Assembly (NCBI GenBank): GCA_902464345.1
Contig: CABQJA010000045.1
Span: forward strand, 1 to 14,100
Source: an uncultured Clostridium sp.
GTDB taxonomy: Bacteria > Bacillota > Clostridia > Lachnospirales > Lachnospiraceae
DNA: 14,100 bases
Direction of reading: 5' to 3'
This document shows, in pieces, positions 8,165 through 14,100 of this stretch. The position numbers were made by a program, and so were the translations under genes. The first letter of the stretch is position 1, and each line of letters opens with the position of its first letter. The notes under the pieces are model-generated. The model was given only the letters and a program-made list of their open reading frames with translations. It made no database searches and was not told where the DNA came from.

Positions 8165-8199
8165 TTTATTACGTCCTCCTTGTAAACGTTACTTTGCAT
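8161..8199 (-). other. 12-codon upstream frame overlapping the tig start
   Basis: On the minus strand an ATG at 8199 opens MQSNVYKEDVIK and stops at TGA, overlapping the tig ATG as ATGA. The tig ribosome site (8175-8181) lies inside it. It has no clear ribosome site of its own, so translation is doubtful. I list it only as a possible translational coupling element. Confidence 0.2.
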
Positions 8200-8231
8200 G
8201 TTTAAACGGGCCCAAGCCCACTAATCACTAA

Positions 8232-8261
8232 ATTATAGCACAACCATCTTCCATATGTCCA
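8232..8261 (-). promoter_or_regulatory. promoter of the tig-clpP-clpX-lon-engB operon
   Basis: Minus strand TGGACA (8256-8261), an 18-base spacer, and a perfect TATAAT (8232-8237) preceded by TGC as an extended -10. Predicted start near 8225 gives a leader of about 60 bases. That leader contains a short GGGC-TTGG-GCCC stem and the palindrome GTTTAAAC. No CIRCE element is visible. Confidence 0.75.
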
Positions 8262-8270
8262 GTGTTTTGA

Positions 8271-8308
8271 AATAAAAAGCGTCTGAAGATACAGATATCT
8301 CCAGACGC
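8271..8308 (-). terminator. rho-independent terminator of the spore protein gene
   Basis: Arms at 8297-8308 and 8279-8290 pair over 12 bp with one G-U pair and a 6-base loop, followed on the minus strand by TTTTTATT. It ends the spore protein transcript just before the -35 of the tig promoter and so isolates the two units. Confidence 0.88.
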
Positions 8309-8351
8309 CCTCTTTTATTTCAGATTAATTTGTATACTACAGGATAGCTGA

Positions 8352-8537
8352 TTACTTGTTAGCCATTGACTTCATCTGAGCCTCTACCAGCTTCTTAGTC
8401 ATCTGACCACCAACAGAACCATTCTGTCTGGATGTTAAGTCACCATTGTAACCCTGCTTTAAGTCTACACCAACCTCTGATGCACACTCCATCTTAAAAC
8501 GGTTCATTGCTTCACTCTTTGAATATTTGCTAGACAT
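8352..8537 (-). CDS. small acid-soluble spore protein, alpha/beta type
   Basis: A 61-residue protein of the family that coats spore DNA in the forespore, protects it from UV, and is later degraded by the GPR protease at germination. The diagnostic C-terminal block is NGSVGGQMTKKLVE at 39-52. The GPR recognition region is KMECASEVGVDL at 15-26, in which cut sites normally read E followed by I, F or V; here Cys18 is in that place. Start is ATG 8537 because GGAGG at 8546-8550 lies eight bases upstream; an in-frame ATG at 8552 would place that site inside the gene. It is flanked by a strong terminator and is probably monocistronic. I could not identify a sigma-G promoter with confidence. Confidence 0.92.
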   Translation of the reverse strand: MSSKYSKSEAMNRFKMECASEVGVDLKQGYNGDLTSRQNGSVGGQMTKKLVEAQMKSMANK

Positions 8538-8545
8538 AACTTTTA

Positions 8546-8550
8546 CCTCC
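8546..8550 (-). promoter_or_regulatory. ribosome binding site deciding the spore protein start
   Basis: GGAGG on the minus strand, eight bases before ATG 8537. It falls within codons 1-2 of the longer in-frame alternative at 8552, which argues against that start. Confidence 0.75.
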
Positions 8551-8578
8551 ATCGATACTTTTTATTTTAAGACCTCCG

Positions 8579-8613
8579 GCAATTCAAAGACTGAATTTCA
8601 GTTTCTGAATTGC
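8579..8613. repeat. 35-bp near-perfect dyad upstream of the spore protein gene
   Basis: Left arm GCAATTCAAAGACTGAA (8579-8595), one central base, right arm TTCAGTTTCTGAATTGC (8597-8613). Fifteen of 17 positions pair by Watson-Crick and one more can wobble. On the minus strand no U-tract follows, so it is not a standard terminator for the surface gene. It may be an operator, an mRNA-end hairpin, or both. A TATAAG at 8625-8630 (minus) lies just upstream of it in the direction of the spore gene, without a good -35. Confidence 0.65.
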
Positions 8614-8664
8614 TTGTTGTCTTACTTATAGTATCTTCCGGATTTCTTAAAGTATTATGGTAAG

Positions 8665-11600
8665 TTATGGTTGTTTTTTCTTACAAATTCCAAAGCCAAG
8701 TCCTGCCGCTGCCAGGCCGAGAATACTGATCCATACAATCGGTGTCGCATCACCGGTCTGTGGTGATGAACCGTTTTTACCGGACTGTAATGAAATGTTT
8801 GTACTCTTCGGTGTTACAGATATATCTCTTGTGGAAGCTTCTGTATCCGTCTGTCCGCCTGTGGATGGCTGCTCTGTAGTCGCCTCCGTCGATGCTGCTG
8901 TGTTATCCGTTGCTGTTGTAGCTGTATCATCTGTAGCCGTATCTGTCGTTGTCGTATCGGAATATACAACTGCATAGGTTGAGAACAATGCACTTTCAAT
9001 CGTATAAGTATTCGGATTCGTATCCAGATCCGTCAGTCGTTCTGCCGTATTATCATGGATTCGGATCACACTTAAATTATCATGGGATGCCAGCTCACTG
9101 CTTAACGGAATCACGATCCGTAATGTCTTACCACCTGCAATTGATGTTACCTGTTTTTCTGAAATAACACCATAGGCTCCGATGCTTCTCTTCCATATTG
9201 ATAAATCCAGACCCATTCCCAGCGTCTCGCCCTTCTTCATCTTCCGGTTCAATGCTACACGATCTGATTCCGGAATCTCGGACTCGGACAGTCCATTGAC
9301 CTTCATACAGAATTCAATGATACCGCCGGATTCAATGACACTGTAATCTGCCGGACTTCCGAAGTTTGTACTGTCTTCAAAAATATTTTCAAGACCGATC
9401 ACGCTGACTCTTGGTGTTGTCTCATCTGCATATTCCACAGATGTTGCCTGACCACTCTTTAATACCAGCTCGATCGCTGAAACCGGCTCGATCACCGTCT
9501 GATTCTGAATGACTACACCTTCACTGGCTGCACGATTATCATTGACTGCCTGTACGGTATAGCTGCCGTTTGCGACATTGGTAAACATGAAGTTGTCACC
9601 ATTCTTTACATTCTTGGACTGTACAATGTCATTTCCGTTATAAAGAACAACTGCGATCGGTGATTTATCGGTTGCATCCAGTGTCTCATCCACAACCGTA
9701 CCGGCAATTGTAATTCCCTGTGCCTTGGTTCCGCCGGTCTGGAAGGTTCCTGTATAATCACAGCTCTGTCCATCCTGTGCGATTGCCTTTACCGTAAACA
9801 GATACCGTGAATCTGCTTCTAATTTATTTAATTTTGCTGTAAATGCTTTGTTACCATATACATCCGTTGTTACCACAAAGCTGCCCGGCTTCTGATCTGC
9901 CTTACCGGTATCTGCAAGTCCATATGCCAGTGAAACACCGGATACTTCAAAGGTTCCCGCATATACCTTACCACTGATCACCATACCACTTGTCGCATTT
10001 CCGGTCACTCCGGTCACAACGATCTTCATCGGCTGGAACGCATCCGCTACCCCAACATTGCCTGCCAGGTCCGTAGCATGAATCACATAGCTTCCTTTCA
10101 TTGCTGCCGTAAAGCTTGCAGAGTAGGTGCCGTCGGATTCCTTTGTAAATGCCAGCTTTCTGGTATCCGTATCGTTATAAACGACCTCCAGGCTGCTTAA
10201 TCCGCTGACCTTCTCCTGTACCTTGAACGAGATCACACTGTTATTGCCGTTTCCACCGGACTGAATCTCTGTAATTGCCGGAGCCGTCTCATCATAACAG
10301 ATCTGATATAATCCTTCACCGGAATTCTTCATACCGGATTCTGACTCTGCCCATACCCGGATATTCCAGATACCCTCTTCCGGAAGGTTAAATGCATCCG
10401 CAACCCGCTCATACTGATACGGTTCCTCGGTGCCTTCCTTCCATAAATGATAGTAAGCATTGATCTTCGTACCATCCGGGGTCTCCTCCGGCTCTGTAAT
10501 CTGAATTGTCGGATTCTCTGTATGCCAGCTCTGTCCCTCACTCAGCTCAGGAGTCACTGTCAGTACCGGATCCGCCGGTACCTCCGAAGAAACCTTCTCA
10601 AATGTAAGTGGCAGCTCGCTGCTGTTACCTGCACGGTCAATAGCCTTGATCGTATACGTACCCTTCTTTGTTACATCAAATGTGTACGTATCTTCTTTTC
10701 CTTCTACCTTATTGTATGGATAAGCACCGTCTGCATCCTTCAGAGTCAGCATATCCACACCGCTTTCTGTATCCGTTACCGTAAAGGTAATTGTCTTCTT
10801 TGTTGCCCAGTTCTGATCATAATTCTCCGGGCTGATCTGAATCACCGGTGCAGTTCCGTCTACCACAAATGCAACCGGGTTTGACAGTTTTGTGCAGTTT
10901 CCTGCATTATCATATGCTGTCACCATTACTTCATAGCTTCCGCTTTCGGTAATCGTCCGCCGGAATGTTTCATTATTAATAATCTGACTCTGATCCTTTA
11001 CCAGTTCCTTTTCAGCATCCGCAATCACGGTTCCGTTTCTGGTAATTGTCCATTCAATGTATGCTACACCTGCATCCATATCCTGTACTTCTGCAGTCAG
11101 GCTTACGGTCTTGTAGAAATAGTTCTCTCCTTCATATACGCTGTTACCCTCTGCATCCTTAGCCGTCACCGTCAGATCCGGAGTTTCATCCTCTACTACC
11201 CAGTAGTTTGAACCGTCAACACCGATTATATCCGCTTTATCCGATACATTGCCGGCAAGATCACTTGCCTTCAGTGCAATCGTTCCCTTATATTTTACAT
11301 TAACCCGGAAAACAGCCGTCCCATTGATAATAGCCACTTCTGTTCCGTTCTCATCACCATCCAGATAATAAATCAACTTATCCGTACCGCTTAATGCATC
11401 TGTAACCGGCACTGTGATCTCCAGATTCTCCCGGAAGAAATTGCCAAAGCTTAAGAAGTTACCAATCTTGCTGAGTCCGGATGAATTTACGGTCTTTACA
11501 ACGATCTGATCCGTATCAATCTCCGGTGCCGTAACATCCACATAGATCTCCAGCTTTGCGATTGCGGTTACTGCCTTGGTCGTACTGTTTGCCAGCTGTA

Positions 11601-13794
11601 CATACAGCGTGTTATTTGCACTGCACATTTCCTCTGTAACAATACCACGCTGTACAAACAGCCCCGGTTCATAAGTTCTGGCAATTGTTGTCGGATCATT
11701 CGTCAGATATACCATATCGTAATGAATACCGGTCGCCATCACTTCCGGATTCGTCCGATAATACCACTTATTGTTTGCAAGCTGGTTTCCTGAAATGAAA
11801 TAGTCATCCTGATATACCGGATTCTCCTGCTTTACAACCAAGGTTCCTTCTGTCACTTCCAGAGTATAGTTTTTCAGATTATTTAACAGGTCTTCATTCT
11901 TTGTATCAATTCCGATCCGGTAATTCTCACCCGGTAAATAATCCGGCTTACCGTAGTCACAGATATAATGTCCGAGGATCGCACTCTTAATCGTCTTCTC
12001 ATCTGCATCCGCAACTGCCTCCGGCAGGTCCGCCTTCTCTACCTCAACCATAAACACCGGATCCTGTCCGGTAAGGATATAATCCTGTCCGGTCGGATAT
12101 GACGGCTTGGTCGTTACATGTACCGTTCGTCTGGTAATACTTCCGCCCGTCACCTCAGCCGTTTCGGCAACTGTATAATACTCTGCGTCCGCACCTAATA
12201 CATAGATGTCGGAAATCGTAATAATCTTATCTGTACCTACATCCGGATCCGTAAACATACCCTTCTGGGATGCATTATTTACGGTTACCTGTGCCCCCGG
12301 ATTGGCACCGATGAAATGAATGGAACCGATCGGGACCTCACAGTTACCGTCATAGGTCTTTGTCATATTATCCACTCCGGTCACGGTCAGCATCCGCTTT
12401 CCGAGATTCAGTGTCAGATTCAGCGAAGTATCACTCTCGCCCGTGTTCCGGTTATCGTGAATATTAAAGGTCAGCACCACTGTACCGACAGTCTGCACAC
12501 TGCCTGCGGTAAGTGAGATCTGATTCTGCTGTGTAGATACCGAAATTCCGGTTAACTCTGTCAGATTATCCAGTGTGACCGTACCATTCATGGTCGTACC
12601 ACTGGCATCTATAAAGGTAGGCGTGAAATCACCATCTCCTTCTTCATTATGGAAGATCGACAATATCTCATCCAATGCATCGCTGAAGGTATAATTCAGT
12701 GTTGCCGTAGACAGTCTGGCTGTCTGATATTTCCACTGGGCAGTCATCTTAAATGTGCCGCCGGACTCCTGAGTCAGGTTCAAAACTTCACCGGCATCCG
12801 CATAAGTTACGCCATCCTGACCTAACCAGCCATTAAATACATAACCGGTCTTCTTAAAGGTATTCGCAGGCAGTCTCCGCTTGGTTCCGTAATATGCCTG
12901 GATCGTATCCATGCTGCCGGTTGCTTCCGGGTCTCCCGATTCAAATGCAATGTTATATGGATTCGGCTTCCAATCCGGATTGACCTCAATATCAGAATCT
13001 CCGAATGTATACTCCGTATCCACATCCACCTTCATAACATCACTGTCATTAATACGCCACTGTGTATATGTATAACCATACTTCTTGAATGTCGGCTGAT
13101 TTACCAGCTGAACCTTCGCCGTACCGTCTGCACCGATCACTGCCCGTACCTCGATCGCATCACCGACATCACCGCTTCCCCGGTTAAAGGTTACCTTATA
13201 AGCTGTTCGTTCATAATATGCATATAATTTCAGAATATTATTCCCGTTAAATGACTCCACATTTACGGTATCAATTCTGGTCTCAAGCTTGTCCTTTGAG
13301 GTTGTCCAGCAGACAAACTTAAAATAATCTGACTTTCCGGCTCCCAGCTCCGGAGCAGTCAGTGTATATCCGGCTGCAAGCTCTGCCTCACTCTTTGTAT
13401 CGGCTGCCTTGGCAACGCCATTGGCCCCGACATCATAGGAAATCGTATAAACAATCTCCGGATCCTCTGCATCCGGCTGTACTTCACCTTCATCCGGCTC
13501 TTCCAAGATCTCCTGATCCGGGCTCACATCCATATACCCCGTCGGCATATCCGCATCTGCTGCATCTCCGCCGTTCGCATCACTGGCAAGACTGATCAGA
13601 TACCATGCCTGTGAAATGATCAGCACGCAGCAGACCAGTGCGATCACCGCCCGCTTCGGCCGCTCCATACATTTCTCCACGATCAGGAAAAACAGACTGA
13701 TCACGGATATCAGTGCCAGTGTCGGATACTTCATCCACGGATGTTTTTTCCCCATCTGTAATAACTTCTGAATCACATATTCTTTCGCTTTCAT
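8665..13794 (-). CDS. very large sortase-anchored multidomain surface protein
   Basis: A 1709-residue putative cell-wall protein of unknown ligand. In order: a basic N-terminus with hydrophobic segments at about 24-39 and 49-70 (SLA-S at 68-71 could be a signal peptidase site); an acidic linker (71-112); three InlB/Flg_new-type repeats at about 114-194, 199-276 and 279-354; a beta-rich stretch; a YDG domain (TYDGNCEV, about 470-558) and a related segment to 655; about five Ig-like modules at 757-1257 with DxAGN motifs near 845, 962, 1053 and 1242 and D-x-TAP joints; an FN3-like domain (1258-1353); a carboxypeptidase-regulatory-like domain (1358-1444); an unassigned domain (1455-1610); a Thr/Asp-rich stalk (1613-1655); SPQTGD (1677-1682), a hydrophobic helix and KKK. 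GAGGTGA precedes ATG 13794, but ATG 13668 also has GGAG upstream and would give a classical signal peptide. No enzyme motif is seen; an adhesin or matrix role is inference. Confidence 0.88.
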   Translation of the reverse strand: MKAKEYVIQKLLQMGKKHPWMKYPTLALISVISLFFLIVEKCMERPKRAVIALVCCVLIISQAWYLISLASDANGGDAADADMPTGYMDVSPDQEILEEPDEGEVQPDAEDPEIVYTISYDVGANGVAKAADTKSEAELAAGYTLTAPELGAGKSDYFKFVCWTTSKDKLETRIDTVNVESFNGNNILKLYAYYERTAYKVTFNRGSGDVGDAIEVRAVIGADGTAKVQLVNQPTFKKYGYTYTQWRINDSDVMKVDVDTEYTFGDSDIEVNPDWKPNPYNIAFESGDPEATGSMDTIQAYYGTKRRLPANTFKKTGYVFNGWLGQDGVTYADAGEVLNLTQESGGTFKMTAQWKYQTARLSTATLNYTFSDALDEILSIFHNEEGDGDFTPTFIDASGTTMNGTVTLDNLTELTGISVSTQQNQISLTAGSVQTVGTVVLTFNIHDNRNTGESDTSLNLTLNLGKRMLTVTGVDNMTKTYDGNCEVPIGSIHFIGANPGAQVTVNNASQKGMFTDPDVGTDKIITISDIYVLGADAEYYTVAETAEVTGGSITRRTVHVTTKPSYPTGQDYILTGQDPVFMVEVEKADLPEAVADADEKTIKSAILGHYICDYGKPDYLPGENYRIGIDTKNEDLLNNLKNYTLEVTEGTLVVKQENPVYQDDYFISGNQLANNKWYYRTNPEVMATGIHYDMVYLTNDPTTIARTYEPGLFVQRGIVTEEMCSANNTLYVQLANSTTKAVTAIAKLEIYVDVTAPEIDTDQIVVKTVNSSGLSKIGNFLSFGNFFRENLEITVPVTDALSGTDKLIYYLDGDENGTEVAIINGTAVFRVNVKYKGTIALKASDLAGNVSDKADIIGVDGSNYWVVEDETPDLTVTAKDAEGNSVYEGENYFYKTVSLTAEVQDMDAGVAYIEWTITRNGTVIADAEKELVKDQSQIINNETFRRTITESGSYEVMVTAYDNAGNCTKLSNPVAFVVDGTAPVIQISPENYDQNWATKKTITFTVTDTESGVDMLTLKDADGAYPYNKVEGKEDTYTFDVTKKGTYTIKAIDRAGNSSELPLTFEKVSSEVPADPVLTVTPELSEGQSWHTENPTIQITEPEETPDGTKINAYYHLWKEGTEEPYQYERVADAFNLPEEGIWNIRVWAESESGMKNSGEGLYQICYDETAPAITEIQSGGNGNNSVISFKVQEKVSGLSSLEVVYNDTDTRKLAFTKESDGTYSASFTAAMKGSYVIHATDLAGNVGVADAFQPMKIVVTGVTGNATSGMVISGKVYAGTFEVSGVSLAYGLADTGKADQKPGSFVVTTDVYGNKAFTAKLNKLEADSRYLFTVKAIAQDGQSCDYTGTFQTGGTKAQGITIAGTVVDETLDATDKSPIAVVLYNGNDIVQSKNVKNGDNFMFTNVANGSYTVQAVNDNRAASEGVVIQNQTVIEPVSAIELVLKSGQATSVEYADETTPRVSVIGLENIFEDSTNFGSPADYSVIESGGIIEFCMKVNGLSESEIPESDRVALNRKMKKGETLGMGLDLSIWKRSIGAYGVISEKQVTSIAGGKTLRIVIPLSSELASHDNLSVIRIHDNTAERLTDLDTNPNTYTIESALFSTYAVVYSDTTTTDTATDDTATTATDNTAASTEATTEQPSTGGQTDTEASTRDISVTPKSTNISLQSGKNGSSPQTGDATPIVWISILGLAAAGLGFGICKKKQP
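8730..8767 (-). other. sortase cell-wall sorting signal (SPQTGD) region
   Basis: Codes for SPQTGD at the start of a standard tripartite signal that continues with a hydrophobic helix (IVWISILGLAAAGLGFG) and a KKK tail to the stop codon. The motif differs from LPxTG and resembles the S/P-PxTG type used by some clostridial sortases. No sortase gene lies in this window. Confidence 0.75.
8823..8960 (-). repeat. low-complexity Thr/Asp/Ala stalk coding region
   Basis: Codes for a stretch rich in Thr, Asp, Ala, Ser and Glu (protein about 1612-1657), with imperfect TDTAT and TATDN-like units. It is typical of the wall-spanning linker just before a sortase signal, and the degenerate repeats suggest it can vary in length. 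Confidence 0.6.
13675..13678 (-). promoter_or_regulatory. ribosome site for an alternative surface protein start
   Basis: GGAG on the minus strand, six bases before an in-frame ATG at 13668 (Met43 of the long form). Starting there gives MERPKR followed by a single hydrophobic core and SLA-S, a textbook signal peptide. Confidence 0.35.
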
Positions 13795-13798
13795 TCAC

Positions 13799-13805
13799 TC
13801 ACCTC
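13799..13805 (-). promoter_or_regulatory. ribosome binding site of the long surface protein form
   Basis: GAGGTGA on the minus strand, four bases before ATG 13794. The match to the anti-Shine-Dalgarno is good although the spacing is short. Confidence 0.55.
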
Positions 13806-13881
13806 ATACTATTCTATCTAACGTCCTGCTACCCCTGTCTACGCAGTTCGACTAGTTTATATTTTCATTTTTACTATCAAT

Positions 13882-13909
13882 AATATACCATATCTTGTAT
13901 ATAAAACAA
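13882..13909 (-). promoter_or_regulatory. probable promoter of the surface protein gene
   Basis: Minus strand TTGTTT (13904-13909), 16 bases, then TATATT (13882-13887) with TGG before it as an extended -10. The -35 is poor (three of six), so this depends on the extended -10. Predicted start near 13875 gives a leader of about 80 bases. Confidence 0.45.
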
Positions 13910-13957
13910 ACACCTTTTCAAAATATATCGGTTATTTTTTCTGAATTGATTAGTTTT

Positions 13958-13973
13958 TCACAGTTTTATGTGA
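13958..13973. promoter_or_regulatory. TCACA-N6-TGTGA dyad in the divergent control region
   Basis: Perfect 5-bp arms with a 6-base spacer, lying between the leftward and rightward promoters and 16 bases before the plus-strand -35. It could be a regulator site. The arms are in the inverse order to the Rex/CRP-type half-sites, so I assign no regulator. Confidence 0.3.
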
Positions 13974-13989
13974 CATGCTTCGCATTTTC

Positions 13990-14019
13990 TTGACCGATTA
14001 TAATAGAAAGTGGTATTAT
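13990..14019 (+). promoter_or_regulatory. promoter for the gene entering at the right edge
   Basis: TTGACC (13990-13995), 18 bases, TATTAT (14014-14019) with TGG before it as an extended -10. The predicted start near 14026 gives a 65-base leader that holds GTTAGG twice (14025-14030 and 14045-14050) and the palindrome AACCGGTT (14040-14047). Confidence 0.65.
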
Positions 14020-14090
14020 GAATGTTAGGATTTTCGTTCAACCGGTTAGGGGGACAGATTCCAAATAAAATTTATGTTGAGGTGTGAGAA

Positions 14091-14100
14091 ATGATCAAGA
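14091..14100 (+). CDS. start of a gene cut by the window edge
   Basis: GAGGTG at 14079-14084 lies six bases before ATG 14091, which reads Met-Ile-Lys before the window ends. With the promoter at 13990-14019 this looks like a genuine rightward gene, divergent from the surface protein gene. The product cannot be named from three codons. Confidence 0.5.

Noticed and set aside
8653..8659. CATAATA on the minus strand, matching a sigma-G -10 for the spore protein gene
   Set aside because: No TGAATA-like -35 occurs at 15-18 bases upstream, and the site is far from the start codon.
10447..10884. Open frame of 145 codons on the plus strand inside the surface protein gene
   Set aside because: Arg/Cys/Leu-rich mirror of the beta-rich coding sequence with no start signals.
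13580..13798. Second minus-strand frame from ATG 13798 overlapping the surface protein start
   Set aside because: It could use the same ribosome site but its spacing is zero or negative, its product looks random, and the long in-frame surface protein explains the DNA.
13930..13946. CodY-like match around TTTTTTCTGAATT
   Set aside because: Only about nine of fifteen positions fit the consensus, near the level expected in AT-rich DNA.

Overview
The window looks like chromosomal DNA from a low-GC, Gram-positive, spore-forming Clostridia member, most likely Lachnospiraceae. This rests on an alpha/beta-type spore protein gene, a DUF4364 gene, a very large surface protein with an SPQTG-type sortase signal, AGGAGG-type ribosome sites, and the tig-clpP-clpX-lon-engB gene order. 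The genus cannot be fixed from sequence alone.

Left part (1-1955, plus strand): about 270 bases of AT-rich leader with a good extended -10 promoter. It is followed by a two-gene unit: a compact malic enzyme (malate to pyruvate plus CO2) and a DUF4364 winged-helix-like protein of unknown role. The second gene runs 30 bases into the end of engB on the opposite strand.

Middle part (1926-8164, minus strand): a protein-quality-control operon read right to left: trigger factor, ClpP, ClpX, Lon, then the ribosome-assembly GTPase EngB. It starts from a TGGACA-N18-TATAAT promoter near 8232-8261. Gaps are 23-31 bases except clpX-lon (86 bases), which holds a perfect 10-bp hairpin and two short direct repeats, so Lon output may be set separately. 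Newly made chains are folded by trigger factor, and unfolded or tagged proteins are degraded by ClpXP and Lon.

Right part (8271-14100): a monocistronic small acid-soluble spore protein gene with a strong terminator, then a 1709-residue cell-wall-anchored surface protein. That protein has InlB-type repeats, a YDG domain, a run of Ig-like modules, an FN3-like and a carboxypeptidase-regulatory-like domain, a Thr/Asp-rich stalk and a sortase signal. A 296-base divergent control region follows, with a plus-strand promoter and the first codons of a gene that leaves the window.

I see no CRISPR array, phage, IS element, tRNA or rRNA, and no convincing new defence or metabolic system. The most unusual items are the surface protein (double N-terminal hydrophobic segments and rival starts, an unassigned C-terminal domain) and several unexplained dyads and repeats in short intergenic gaps.
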